Positions 26,578 through 34,950 of a DNA stretch of 64,000 nt are shown here, in pieces (position 1 is the first letter of the stretch; each line of letters opens with the position of its first letter). The position numbers and the translations under genes were made by a program. The notes under the pieces were generated by a model that did not search any database, was not told where the DNA came from, and worked only from the letters and a program-made list of their open reading frames with translations. Source of the stretch: Aromatoleum evansii (lineage in GTDB: Bacteria > Pseudomonadota > Gammaproteobacteria > Burkholderiales > Rhodocyclaceae); contig NZ_WTVK01000031.1 of NCBI RefSeq assembly GCF_012910805.1, forward strand, positions 1 through 64,000, given 5' to 3'.

Positions 26578-27747
26578 TCAGCGGTTCTTGCTGAGCGCCG
26601 CGACGCTGTTGAGCATGATGCGCACGAGCTCGGTCTGCCGCCGCACGCCGGTCTTGGAGAAGATCGAGCGCAGGTGTGCGCGCGCGGTGTTGCGGCGGAT
26701 GCCGAGGGCCTCGGCGGCCTCCTCCAGCGACAGGCCGTTCGTGAGTTCGAGCGCGAGCGCGGTTTCGGCGGGCGTGAGGTTGAAGAGCTGCTTCGCGACC
26801 GTGCTGCTCGCCAGCGACTTGCCGGCCGCATCGCGGATATAGACCACGGCCGCGGGCTGGCCCTTGCCTTCGGCCCATTCGCTCGATGGCACGACCTCGA
26901 CTACCACTCCCAGGCTCACCAGTCCCGAAGGCCGCGCGATGGACATTGCCTCGGCCACCGCGACATCTTCAGTGCCATAGCGCGCAAACGCGTTGCGCAC
27001 CAGGCGCTGCAGCTCGCGGTTGTCGCTCGGGTAGGACGCCTCCAGCCGGCCGCCGACGATCTTGAGGCCGTCGGCGGACGCGAGGATCTCCTTCGCAATC
27101 AGGTTCTGATCGAGCACCTTGCCGCTCTCGTCCAGCACGATCGTCGCGATCGACAGCCGGCCGATCGCCTGCGCATACATCGCGCCCATCGATTCGCTGC
27201 GGTCGAGCTGGTTGTGGATCTGCAGGGCGCGCCGCAGGTGGGGCAGCAGCGCTTCACAGCGTGCGCGGTCCTCGGCCGAGAACTTCGGCGCATCCTCGGG
27301 ACGCGTGATGCGGAAACGGAGTTTCCCGGCGCCGGGGGTCGCGATATCGACGCCCATGACGTGAAAGACGCCGTGCGCCGCGCACCAATGCTGGTAATAG
27401 GACGAGCGCCGCCACTCGCTCTCGCTCATCAGGTCCTCGACCGTAAACACCTTGTCGGCCGGCTGATTGACGAAGGGCGTCGTCGTCTGGGGGTAGTTCA
27501 TGTAGGTGACGCGGCCGCCGCCCTCGACGTCGCCGACGGCGATCATCAGGCCCTTGTCGGCGAGCTCGGGCGTGCGCAGGATCAGCGTCACGTAGTTCGC
27601 CGTGAAGATCTGCCGCAGATATTCGAGCGCGTCCGCCCACGACTTCGTGTCGAGGGCCGCATCGTACAAGGTGCTGACGATCCGGTCGTACTGCTCCAGA
27701 TCGAAATTCGACTGCATCAGGGACGAAGTCCCCATGGTTGCTTCCAC
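26578..27747 (-). CDS. LuxR-family transcriptional regulator, TeiR-like
   Basis: A regulator of about 389 residues. The last 65 residues form a clear LuxR/FixJ helix-turn-helix: [45 protein letters not shown]. The N-terminal 300 residues have no receiver domain and look like a ligand-sensing region. Size and layout match TeiR, the testosterone-inducible activator of Comamonas testosteroni. I choose the GTG at 27747 because AAGGAG stands eight bases before it; the longer frame runs through a direct repeat (ggggttccctcc twice at 27779-27804) that is probably untranslated. LuxR-type proteins bind roughly 20-bp dyads, so this is the leading candidate to bind the repeated element of this window. 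The assignment is inference from context. Confidence 0.75.
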   Translation of the reverse strand: MEATMGTSSLMQSNFDLEQYDRIVSTLYDAALDTKSWADALEYLRQIFTANYVTLILRTPELADKGLMIAVGDVEGGGRVTYMNYPQTTTPFVNQPADKVFTVEDLMSESEWRRSSYYQHWCAAHGVFHVMGVDIATPGAGKLRFRITRPEDAPKFSAEDRARCEALLPHLRRALQIHNQLDRSESMGAMYAQAIGRLSIATIVLDESGKVLDQNLIAKEILASADGLKIVGGRLEASYPSDNRELQRLVRNAFARYGTEDVAVAEAMSIARPSGLVSLGVVVEVVPSSEWAEGKGQPAAVVYIRDAAGKSLASSTVAKQLFNLTPAETALALELTNGLSLEEAAEALGIRRNTARAHLRSIFSKTGVRRQTELVRIMLNSVAALSKNR

Positions 27748-27911
27748 GATCTCTCCTTCACCGGGAATTCGTCTATCGGGGGTTCCCTCCTTTGGGGTTC
27801 CCTCCACGTCCCGGTCATCTCACATCGTTGCCGCAACTGCCGGAGCCATTTCGGCCCCGACCCGCGCAGCCCGGAAGCGTCGCCCCCGAACCGCGATCAT
27901 CTCACTTCTCG

Positions 27912-28856
27912 TCAGCCCGCCGCGAGCCCGTCCGCCAGCTGCGGGACCGCCTCGAACAGGTCACCCACCAGTCCGAAGTCGGCCACCTGGAAGATCGGCG
28001 CGTCCGGATCCTTGTTGATCGCGACGATGACCTTCGAATCCTTCATGCCGGCCAGGTGCTGGATCGCGCCCGAGATGCCGACCGCGACGTACAGGTCGGG
28101 CGCGACGATCTTGCCCGTCTGTCCGACCTGGTAGTCGTTGGGCACGTAGCCCGCATCCACCGCCGCACGCGACGCACCGAGCGCCGCGCCGAGCCGATCG
28201 GCCAGCGGTTCGAGCACTTCGCGGTATTTCTCACCGCTGCCGAGGCCGCGTCCTCCCGACACCACCACGCGCGCTGCCGCGAGCTCAGGGCGTTCCGACT
28301 TGCTCAGTTCGCGTCCGAGCAGGCGCGAAACGCCGAGGTCGGCCGCCGGCGCCCGTTCGCGCACGCCTGCTGCCCCGCCGGAGGGAGCTGCGGCGAACGC
28401 CGTAGTGCGCACCGTAATCACCTGGATGGCCTCGTCGGACTCGACCGTCACCATGACGTTTCCAGCATAGACCGGACGCACATAGCGTCCAGCGCCGGCG
28501 ATCGACACCACGTCGGAGACCGGCGCCACGTCGAGCAATGCGGCCGTCCGCGGGGCAAGATTCTTGCCGAAGCTCGTCCCGCCTGCAACCACGCCCGTGA
28601 AACCTTCGCCACGGACGACGTCGGCGACCAGCACGGCGAGGTTCTCCGCCGACTGGTCGCGATAGTGTGCGGCATCCACCGCGATGATTTCGGCAACGCC
28701 CGCCAGCCCGGCGGCTTCCCCTGCGACGGCGGCCGTATCGTGACCGGCGACCAGCACATGCACGGGCGCTCCGAATGCCTGCGCGGCCGTGACCGCGTTG
28801 AGCGTCGCACCGGCGAGCTTGCCGTTGTCGTGTTCCGCAATGACCAGAACCTTCAT
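27912..28856 (-). CDS. etfA: Electron transfer flavoprotein alpha subunit
   Basis: A 314-residue EtfA starting [22 protein letters not shown]. The C-terminal FAD domain has [58 protein letters not shown] and [22 protein letters not shown], all hallmarks of the family. It carries the FAD that accepts electrons from acyl-CoA dehydrogenases and hands them to ETF-QO (23877-25520). The gene follows etfB by 14 bases. As a second or specialised ETF inside a catabolic cluster it probably serves the FadE proteins encoded at 43129-45364. Confidence 0.95.
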   Translation of the reverse strand: MKVLVIAEHDNGKLAGATLNAVTAAQAFGAPVHVLVAGHDTAAVAGEAAGLAGVAEIIAVDAAHYRDQSAENLAVLVADVVRGEGFTGVVAGGTSFGKNLAPRTAALLDVAPVSDVVSIAGAGRYVRPVYAGNVMVTVESDEAIQVITVRTTAFAAAPSGGAAGVRERAPAADLGVSRLLGRELSKSERPELAAARVVVSGGRGLGSGEKYREVLEPLADRLGAALGASRAAVDAGYVPNDYQVGQTGKIVAPDLYVAVGISGAIQHLAGMKDSKVIVAINKDPDAPIFQVADFGLVGDLFEAVPQLADGLAAG

Positions 28857-28870
28857 ATTCTCGGGACTCC

Positions 28871-29620
28871 TCAGATGACCTTGGCGTCGTTCCTGAGCCG
28901 GGCGATCAGGTCGGCCACGTCGGCGACCTTGATGCCCGCCTTGCGGACCGGCGGTTCGGAATATTGCGAATGGCGCAGGCGCGGCGCGATATCGACGCCG
29001 AGGTCGGCCGCCGGGATCACGTCCAGCGGCTTCTTCTTCGCCTTCATGATGTTGGGAAGGGTCGCGTAGCGCGGCTCGTTGAGGCGCAGGTCCGACGTCA
29101 CGACCGCCGGCAGCTTCAGTTCGAGCGTCTCGAGCCCCCCGTCGACCTCGCGCGTGACGCGCAGGGTCTCACCCTCGACGCAGAGCTTCGACGCGAAGGT
29201 CGCCTGCGCCCAGCCCATCAGCGCAGCCAGGATCTGCCCGGTCTGGTTGGCATCGTCGTCGATCGCCTGCTTGCCGCAGATCACCAGCTGCGGCTGCTCG
29301 CGATCGGCGACGGCCTTCAGCAGCTTGCCCACGGCCAGCGGCTGCAGCTCGGCGTCGGTCTCGACCAGGATCGCGCGGTCCGCGCCCATGGCGAGCGCGG
29401 TGCGCAGCGTCTCCTGGCTCGCGGCGCTGCCGCAGCTCACGGCGACGACCTCCGTCGCGATGCCGGCCTCCTTCAGGCGCACGGCCTCTTCGACCGAAAT
29501 CTCATCGAAGGGGTTGATGGCCATCTTGACGCCGGCGAGCTCGACTCCGCTGCGGTCGGACTTCACCCGCACCTTGACGTTGTAATCGACCACCCGCTTC
29601 ACGGGGACCAGAATCTTCAC
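28871..29620 (-). CDS. etfB: Electron transfer flavoprotein beta subunit
   Basis: A 249-residue Etf[21 protein letters not shown] start, [35 protein letters not shown] and [29 protein letters not shown], the recognition-loop region that docks acyl-CoA dehydrogenases. The start is a GTG at 29620. It binds AMP and forms the ETF heterodimer with EtfA. It is first in the etfBA transcript, 98 bases downstream of the regulatory element at 29719-29738. Confidence 0.95.
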   Translation of the reverse strand: MKILVPVKRVVDYNVKVRVKSDRSGVELAGVKMAINPFDEISVEEAVRLKEAGIATEVVAVSCGSAASQETLRTALAMGADRAILVETDAELQPLAVGKLLKAVADREQPQLVICGKQAIDDDANQTGQILAALMGWAQATFASKLCVEGETLRVTREVDGGLETLELKLPAVVTSDLRLNEPRYATLPNIMKAKKKPLDVIPAADLGVDIAPRLRHSQYSEPPVRKAGIKVADVADLIARLRNDAKVI

Positions 29621-29718
29621 TTGCTTCTCCCACTCGGAACGTGATTTGGATGTGCCGGCCGCCGAATCGGCGTATGGCCGGCTCCTGAACCAATCATCGC
29701 GGCCGCGGAGAAGGGAGA

Positions 29719-29738
29719 CATCCCCCAACAGGACTAAT
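29719..29738 (-). promoter_or_regulatory. Steroid-regulon element, etfBA operon
   Basis: Gene-ward ATTAGTCC-TGTT-GGGGGATG. The distal half is a full match to TTAGTCC; the proximal half has two changes from GGACGATG. It is 98 bases before the etfB start. Confidence 0.5.
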
Positions 29739-29775
29739 CGGAACAGAGGCCGGAGCCCGCGCCCTGGCGGCCGGA

Positions 29776-30831
29776 TCAGCCGGGAAAGCGCACGCGCAGG
29801 CGTTGCGAGGTCGGGATGGCCTGGCAGGAAAGGGTCCAGGCGCGGTCGAGGTCCTTCTGGTCGAGCACCTCGTTGTGGCGCAGATGCACGCTACCTTCCT
29901 CGACCTGGCACATGCACGACGCACACATGCCGGCCTGGCACGAATGCGGCGCGTTGATGCCGGCGCGCAGCATCGCGTCGAGCAAGGTCTCGCTGCCGCC
30001 GCAGGCGATCGCGTGGCGCTCGCCGTCGAGCGAGACTTCGAGCTCGGCCTGCTCGACGACCGCCGCGGGGGCCGTCGCCGCCGCAGCGGCGCTCACCGCA
30101 ACGGCATCCTCCTCGTCGGGCAGCGACACGAAACGTTCCACGTGCACGGCCTCGCCCGCCATGCCGATGATTTCCAGCGCCGCGACGCTCGCGTCCATGA
30201 AGGCCGAGGGGCCGCAGATGAAGGCCTGCGCGTCATGCCAGGGTCGTGCGAGCTCGGCGAGCTGCGCGACGGACGGCACACCTTGCACCGAGTCCAGCCA
30301 GTGGATCACCTGCAGGCGCGAGGGATGAGCCGCCGCGAGTTCCCTGAGGCCGTCGCGGAAGATGACGGACCGCTCGTCGCGGTTCGCATAGATCAGCCCG
30401 ACGCGTCCCTGCCCGTGGGCGAGCGCGGAGCGGAGAATGGAATACGCGGGCGTGATGCCGCTGCCGGCCGCGAAGAGGATGAAATCCGCCTGCAGCGCGC
30501 GCGGCGTGAACACCCCGGCCGGCGCCATGACGTCGAGCGTGTCGCCCGCCTTCAGGTGGTCGCACAGCCAGTTCGACGCGCGACCGTGCGCGACGCGCTT
30601 GACCGTAACGCGCGGCCGGGCGTCCAGCGTGGGGGCGCTCGACATCGAATAGCAGCGCGGCAGATGGCGGCCCAGCACGGGCACGCGCAGCGTCAGGAAC
30701 TGGCCGGGACGGTACCTGAAGGTCTCGGCAAGATCCGCCGGCACCTCGAATTCGAAGGACTTCGAGTCGTGCGTCTCCGCAACGACCGAAGCGATCCTCA
30801 GCGCATGCCAGCGCGTCGGGGCCGTGCTCAT
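29776..30831 (-). CDS. kshB: 3-Ketosteroid 9alpha-hydroxylase reductase component (KshB)
   Basis: A 351-residue reductase with the class IA oxygenase-reductase layout: an N-terminal FAD domain (RCYSMSSAP is the RxYS flavin motif), an NAD domain ([25 protein letters not shown]) and a C-terminal plant-type [2Fe-2S] ferredoxin ([14 protein letters not shown]...LSCQA). Order and length match KshB of actinobacteria. An alanine-rich linker of about 20 residues precedes the ferredoxin domain. It passes electrons from NADH to KshA (36727-37833), encoded 6 kb away. The ATG at 30831 overlaps the stop of the HSD gene (ATGA), so HsaA, HSD and KshB form one operon. Confidence 0.85.
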   Translation of the reverse strand: MSTAPTRWHALRIASVVAETHDSKSFEFEVPADLAETFRYRPGQFLTLRVPVLGRHLPRCYSMSSAPTLDARPRVTVKRVAHGRASNWLCDHLKAGDTLDVMAPAGVFTPRALQADFILFAAGSGITPAYSILRSALAHGQGRVGLIYANRDERSVIFRDGLRELAAAHPSRLQVIHWLDSVQGVPSVAQLAELARPWHDAQAFICGPSAFMDASVAALEIIGMAGEAVHVERFVSLPDEEDAVAVSAAAAATAPAAVVEQAELEVSLDGERHAIACGGSETLLDAMLRAGINAPHSCQAGMCASCMCQVEEGSVHLRHNEVLDQKDLDRAWTLSCQAIPTSQRLRVRFPG

Positions 30832-31586
30832 AGCCCCATGCCCAGGATCGCGTTGTCGACGCGGATCTCGGCGCCGCTCACGAAGCGCGATTCGTCCGAG
30901 ACGAGGAACAGAACCACGCTGGCGATTTCCTCCGGCATGCACGCGCGCCCGCCCCGATTCTTCGCGGGATCGAACAGCATGTACTTGGGATCGACGCCGG
31001 GCGCGCTCGCCTGCATCATCGGCGTGTAGATTCCGTCCGGATGGACCGAATTGACGCGCACCGCATAGCCGCGCTTGCGGCAGTGGAGCGCCGCGGCACG
31101 CGTCACGGCACCCACCGCGGCCTTCGACGCGCTATAGGCCGCGTAACCGTCCACGGGCAGCCACGATGAAACGGAAGCCATGTTGACGATGGCGCCGCCG
31201 CGCGCCTTCAGCGCCAGCACGCCGTACTTGCAGCCGAGGAACACCGAATCGGCGTTTACGCGCTGGATGCGCTGCCAGTGCTCGAGGGTGGCTTCCTCCA
31301 GCGACGCCGATTCGAGGATGCCGGCATTATTGACCACGGCGTCGAGCTGGCCGAAGCGCGCCTCGGCGGCAGCCATCACCGACTTCCAGTCCTCTTCGCT
31401 CGACACGTCATGGCGCACAAACACCGCCTGCTCGCCGACTTCCTGCGCCAGCGCCTCGCCGGCCTCGACGTTGCGGTCGGTCAGCACCACACGCGCCCCC
31501 TCGCGCGCCATCAGCAGCACGTCTTCCCGTCCCACTCCGCTCGCACCGCCCGTCACGAGCACGACCTTTCCATTTAGCCGTCCCAT
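30828..31586 (-). CDS. 3beta/17beta-hydroxysteroid dehydrogenase
   Basis: A 252-residue SDR. Nucleotide motif TGGASGVG, NNAGIL, and catalytic Ser and Tyr/Lys in NMASVSSWLPVDGYAAYSASK. It closely resembles the classic 3beta/17beta-HSD of Comamonas testosteroni over the whole length, including the diagnostic stretch HPDGIYTPMMQAS and the C-terminal LGMGL. It reversibly oxidises 3beta- and 17beta-hydroxyl groups, for example testosterone to androstenedione, with NAD. The start at 31586 (MGRLNGKVVLVTGG) has GGGGAGAGGA upstream; a longer start at 31610 is less likely. It sits between hsaA and kshB in one operon. Confidence 0.9.
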   Translation of the reverse strand: MGRLNGKVVLVTGGASGVGREDVLLMAREGARVVLTDRNVEAGEALAQEVGEQAVFVRHDVSSEEDWKSVMAAAEARFGQLDAVVNNAGILESASLEEATLEHWQRIQRVNADSVFLGCKYGVLALKARGGAIVNMASVSSWLPVDGYAAYSASKAAVGAVTRAAALHCRKRGYAVRVNSVHPDGIYTPMMQASAPGVDPKYMLFDPAKNRGGRACMPEEIASVVLFLVSDESRFVSGAEIRVDNAILGMGL

Positions 31587-31627
31587 CGTCCTCTCCCCTG
31601 TGTTGTCCATCTGTCGGCCCGTGGCGA

Positions 31628-32851
31628 TTACACGAAGGGATCCGCGTTGGGCAGCCCGAGCATCACGGCGCCATGCGCGCGCGCATACGCGTCCGTGTTG
31701 TTCGCGATGTGCGCCCGCGCCTGATGGATGTCGCGGAAGACGCGTTCCACCGGATTCGTGCGGAACGTGCCGGAGGCGGCGCAAGCGCGCAGCAGCTCAT
31801 CGGCCATGCGCGCGCACACCTTGGGCACCTGCGAGGCCTGGGCGCGCTGCATCAGGCGCTCCTCGACCGGCATCCGCTCGCCATTGCGCGCGCACTGCAC
31901 GATGCGCGCGTAGTTGCGGAACAGCACGAGCTTGAGCTGGTCGGTCGTCATCATCGCTTCCGCCACCGCCGTCTGCGCGTTCGGATCCTCGGCCGTCTTC
32001 GCGCCGTGCTTGCCCACGTGCGCCGCCGCCCGCTCCCGGAAGCTCGCGATCGCCCCGTCGAGCGCGCCGATGCACGAGGACGACACCGCGCGCTGGAACA
32101 CCTGCGTGAAGGGGATACGGTACAGCCAGCCGGAGTTCAGTTCGCGCCCGGGGCAGCCGGCATCGGAGTGATCGTTGGTGCGCTGGGTGCGATGCGCGGG
32201 CACGAAGGCATTGTCGACGACGATGTCATGGCTGCCGGTCGCGCGCAGGCCCAACACGTCCCAGTTGCGCTCGATACGGTAATCCGACTTCGGCAACAGG
32301 AAGGTCGTGTGCTCGAAGCCCTCGGCGCCGTCGCGTTTCGGCAGCAGGCCGCCGAGGAAGATCCATTCGCAGTGATCGACGCCGCTCGAGAAGCTCCAGC
32401 GGCCGGACAAGCGGTACCCGCCCTCGACCTTCTCCGCCTTGCCCACTGGCATGTAGGTCGACGCGATCAGCGTGCCGGAATCCTTCGCCCACACGTCCTG
32501 CTGCGCCTGCTCGGGGAACAGCGGCAGCTGCCAGTTATGCACGCCGATGACGCCGTAGATCCACGCCGTCGACATGCAGCCTTCGGCGAGCGCCATCTGG
32601 ATCCGATAGAACACGCGCGGATCGAGCTCGTAGCCGCCCCAGCGGCGCGGCTGGAGCACGCGGAAGAGGCCCGCGGCGGCGATCTCGCGCACCGACTCCG
32701 CGGGCACCATCCCTTCCCGCTCGGCATCGCTCGCTCGTGCCGCCAGCCGCGGCGCCAACTCGCGCGCCCGCTGCAGCAGCTCGACCGCGTCGGGGGTCAT
32801 GTAGTCTTCGGCGAGCACACCCGCCACCTGGTCTTCGCTCAGAATGCCCAT
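31628..32851 (-). CDS. 3-HSA hydroxylase, oxygenase component (HsaA/TesA2-like)
   Basis: A 407-residue flavin-dependent monooxygenase of the acyl-CoA-dehydrogenase fold (HpaB/HsaA group). YRLSGRWSFSSGVDHCEWIFLGG and WDVLGLRATGSHDIVVDNAFVPAHR are the flavin/substrate loops of this group. The length fits HsaA/TesA2, which hydroxylates 3-hydroxy-9,10-secoandrostatriene-dione at C4 to give the catechol cleaved by HsaC. The enzyme needs a small flavin reductase (HsaB/TesA1), which is not encoded in this window. It is first in an operon with 3beta/17beta-HSD and KshB, 97 bases downstream of a regulatory element. An ordinary acyl-CoA dehydrogenase is excluded by these motifs and by context. Confidence 0.82.
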   Translation of the reverse strand: MGILSEDQVAGVLAEDYMTPDAVELLQRARELAPRLAARASDAEREGMVPAESVREIAAAGLFRVLQPRRWGGYELDPRVFYRIQMALAEGCMSTAWIYGVIGVHNWQLPLFPEQAQQDVWAKDSGTLIASTYMPVGKAEKVEGGYRLSGRWSFSSGVDHCEWIFLGGLLPKRDGAEGFEHTTFLLPKSDYRIERNWDVLGLRATGSHDIVVDNAFVPAHRTQRTNDHSDAGCPGRELNSGWLYRIPFTQVFQRAVSSSCIGALDGAIASFRERAAAHVGKHGAKTAEDPNAQTAVAEAMMTTDQLKLVLFRNYARIVQCARNGERMPVEERLMQRAQASQVPKVCARMADELLRACAASGTFRTNPVERVFRDIHQARAHIANNTDAYARAHGAVMLGLPNADPFV

Positions 32852-32948
32852 CTATCTGTCTCCTCGAACGCGTGCCCGCCGTCATGCAAACATCGCAATG
32901 GGGCATTTGCCCCGTTGTCGCAAGGTTTTCATACGCACCGCAGCGACT

Positions 32949-32968
32949 CATCGTCTGAACGGACTAAC
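32949..32968 (-). promoter_or_regulatory. Steroid-regulon element, hsaA-HSD-kshB operon
   Basis: Gene-ward GTTAGTCC-GTTC-AGACGATG, one mismatch in the proximal half and a full TTAGTCC in the distal half. It is 97 bases before the hsaA start, in the divergent region shared with the YCF48 gene. Confidence 0.6.
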
Positions 32969-33019
32969 GCTGCGACGCGCAGGGAATATGTCCCGGGCAA
33001 GAGCGCGTTGGGCGGCCGC

Positions 33020-33039
33020 ATTAACCCGTTTGGACGATG
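33020..33039 (+). promoter_or_regulatory. Steroid-regulon element, YCF48 gene
   Basis: Gene-ward ATTAACCC-GTTT-GGACGATG, exact in the proximal half, 79 bases before the YCF48 start. It faces the opposite way from the element at 32949-32968, so each divergent gene has its own site. Confidence 0.6.
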
Positions 33040-33118
33040 CCCAACCCCCCGCGCCGTCAATAATTGGCGCACACTGCCGAGGCCTCAGGCGGCAGACCGT
33101 TCATCAAGGAGACAGTCC

Positions 33119-34102
33119 ATGCGAACCCTCGTCGGCTTGGCGATTGCATTGGCCGTGGCGCTTGCCGGGGTCTACGCGTTTTCGCCGCGCAGCGTGCCCC
33201 CGCTTGCCGCCACCCGCATCCCGGTGGACCGGATGCAACTCACGACCATCGTGCGTACAGCAGCCGGACTGGTTACCGCGGGCGAACTCGGGACCATCCT
33301 CGTCTCCACCGACGAAGGCGCGAACTGGCGCCGCGCAAACCTCTCCGCCAACCGCCAGGCCCTGATCACGCGCCTCGTGTTCGCCGACGACAAGACCGGC
33401 ATCGCCCTCGGGCACGAGGGCTGGATACTGCGCACTGCCGACGGCGGCCTCAACTGGGTCGAGGTTGCCTTCGCCGAGAAGAACGGCGAGCCGCTGATGT
33501 CCGCCGCCCGCCTGCCCTCGGGCGAATGGATCGCGGTCGGCGCCTTCGGCCGCTCCCTGCGCTCGACCGACGACGCCAACACCTGGGAGGAGCATGCCAT
33601 CGGCGAACAGGAGGACTGGCACCGCAACTACATCGCCGCGTCCCGCGACAAGAAGACCTGGCTGATCGTCGGCGAGGCGGGCACGATGCAGCGTTCGACC
33701 GACGGCGGACAGGCGTGGACCAAGGTGCCCCAGTTCTACAACGGCTCGCTCTATGGCGCCGTGAATCTCGGCGACGCGCGCTGGGTTGCCTACGGCATGC
33801 GCGGCAACGCGTTCCACAGCACCGATGACGGCGCCACCTGGGCCCCCTCGCGCATGCAGGCACCCATCTCCACCTACAGCCACGCGTTCGACCGGGACGG
33901 CAGGCTGCTCCTGGTCGGCCAGGGCGGCATCGTGCTCGCGAGCGCCGACGGCGGCGCGAGTTTCAGCGTCGTGCGCAAGGGCGGCCGCGAAGCCCTCACG
34001 GATCTCATCGCGTTCGCCGACGGGAAATGGCTGCTCGCGAGCGACAGCGGCCTGCAGGACTGGGCGCCGAAAGCGCCCGCCGCACCGAAAAACGCCTCCT
34101 AG
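33119..34102 (+). CDS. YCF48/BNR-repeat exported protein (second copy)
   Basis: A 327-residue protein with an uncleaved anchor or signal segment (MRTLVGLAIALAVALAGVYAF) and no lipobox Cys. This is followed by YCF48-type propeller repeats: STDEGANWRR, TADGGLNWVE, STDGGQAWTK, STDDGATWAP, SADGGASFSV. AAGGAG stands seven bases before the ATG. It resembles the lipoprotein at 8473-9438 but is a single gene. The RND, DUF1302 and DUF1329 partners of a second set are scattered at 60609, 20561 and 19155. Its job is probably to assist an MMPL transporter complex. It lies divergent from hsaA and 79 bases downstream of its own regulatory element. Confidence 0.82.
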   Translation: MRTLVGLAIALAVALAGVYAFSPRSVPPLAATRIPVDRMQLTTIVRTAAGLVTAGELGTILVSTDEGANWRRANLSANRQALITRLVFADDKTGIALGHEGWILRTADGGLNWVEVAFAEKNGEPLMSAARLPSGEWIAVGAFGRSLRSTDDANTWEEHAIGEQEDWHRNYIAASRDKKTWLIVGEAGTMQRSTDGGQAWTKVPQFYNGSLYGAVNLGDARWVAYGMRGNAFHSTDDGATWAPSRMQAPISTYSHAFDRDGRLLLVGQGGIVLASADGGASFSVVRKGGREALTDLIAFADGKWLLASDSGLQDWAPKAPAAPKNAS

Positions 34103-34119
34103 TCCAAACCCGCATCCTC

Positions 34120-34158
34120 CGCCGGCATCGCTCCCCCGGGCGACGCCGGCGCGCCTTT
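34120..34158 (+). terminator. Probable terminator of the YCF48 gene
   Basis: CGCCGGC at 34120-34126 pairs with GCCGGCG at 34145-34151, with further pairing inside, followed by CGCCTTTTACG. It begins 18 bases after the stop codon. Confidence 0.5.
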
Positions 34159-34214
34159 TACGCCCCCCGCAAGTCCGAAAATTCCCCTCGGCACGCGCCC
34201 GCTCGTCCGCTCGG

Positions 34215-34234
34215 ACTATTCGAAAGGGACGATG
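34215..34234 (+). promoter_or_regulatory. Steroid-regulon element, small-protein pair
   Basis: Gene-ward ACTATTCG-AAAG-GGACGATG, exact in the proximal half and degenerate in the distal half, 71 bases before the start of the zinc-ribbon protein. Confidence 0.5.
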
Positions 34235-34305
34235 CGCCGCCCTGGCCGCACGGACAGAATCGGTAACGTCAGGTCAATTCCGGCGCGACCGGATCGGAGG
34301 CGATG

Positions 34306-34590
34306 ATGGGCAAGCTCATTCGGATCGACGAATACCGCAGGCGCGCGCCCCGAAGCGCGGATGCGGACCCCGAAGTCTGGTCATGCGGTGCTTGCGGCGA
34401 AAGCGCCTGGACTGTCACCACCTCGGGGGGCCTGCGCTGCCGGCACTGCGGCACCGCAGCCGCGAACCTGCGTGTCGCCGACGGCACCCCGGCGGTTCCG
34501 CCCAGCACCGCCGAACCCATGCCGCCGCTGCCGTGGATGCCGCTCGCAGCGTCCGGCCAATGGTGGTGGACCTGGGCGCGGCAATCATGA
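34306..34590 (+). CDS. Small zinc-ribbon protein
   Basis: A 94-residue protein with one rubredoxin-like zinc ribbon: SCGACGESAWTV followed by LRCRHCG, two CxxC pairs 17 residues apart. The C-terminal half is proline-rich and ends in tryptophans (GQWWWTWARQS). The second of two adjacent ATGs (34306) is preferred because GGAGG is five bases before it. Its stop overlaps the next start (ATGA). I know no function; zinc ribbons of this sort bind nucleic acid or protein partners. The regulatory element upstream ties it to the steroid genes. Confidence 0.65.
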   Translation: MGKLIRIDEYRRRAPRSADADPEVWSCGACGESAWTVTTSGGLRCRHCGTAAANLRVADGTPAVPPSTAEPMPPLPWMPLAASGQWWWTWARQS

Positions 34591-34916
34591 CCGCCGCACT
34601 CAGCCCCACCGCGCTGCAGGGCGAGAACCGGCGCTTCCGCAACACCGGCGGCCGCAGCGAGGAAAACCGGCCGCTGGGCTTCCGCCCCGCTTTCAAGGAT
34701 GTCGCCTCCGGCGCCGTCTACGACTCGCGCTTCGCCGACGGCCGCCCAGCCCCCTTCCACTTGCTGGACGGACTGCCCGAAGACGTCATTCTGCACCGCG
34801 ACCCGACCGGTCGCGTCGGGCGGGTAAAAGACAGCATCGTCTCGGGCTTCGTCCTGAACGGGCAGTTCTACACGCGCGAAGAGGCCGCGCAGGAAGTGGC
34901 GGCGCTGGCGGCCTGA
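34587..34916 (+). CDS. Hypothetical protein translationally coupled to the zinc-ribbon protein
   Basis: A 109-residue protein starting MTAALSPTALQGENRRFRNTGG at an ATG overlapping the previous stop. It is hydrophilic with no signal peptide and no cysteines. The segments GFRPAFKDVASGAVYDSRFADGRPAPFHLLDGLPEDVI and GFVLNGQFYTREEAAQEVAAL look like a compact conserved fold. I do not recognise the family. Coupling to the zinc-ribbon gene suggests the two proteins act together. Confidence 0.6.
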   Translation: MTAALSPTALQGENRRFRNTGGRSEENRPLGFRPAFKDVASGAVYDSRFADGRPAPFHLLDGLPEDVILHRDPTGRVGRVKDSIVSGFVLNGQFYTREEAAQEVAALAA

Positions 34917-34950
34917 GCCCCTGATGCGCACCGTCACCGGAGTTCGCTGA

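Noticed and set aside
31584-31591. CATCGTCC at the 3beta/17beta-HSD start as another regulatory site
   Set aside because: It is produced by the ribosome-binding site and ATG (GGACGATG) and lacks the second half of the dyad.
31628-32851. Ordinary acyl-CoA dehydrogenase
   Set aside because: The flavin/substrate loops, N-terminus and operon with HSD and KshB fit the HsaA/TesA2 hydroxylase group rather than a FadE.
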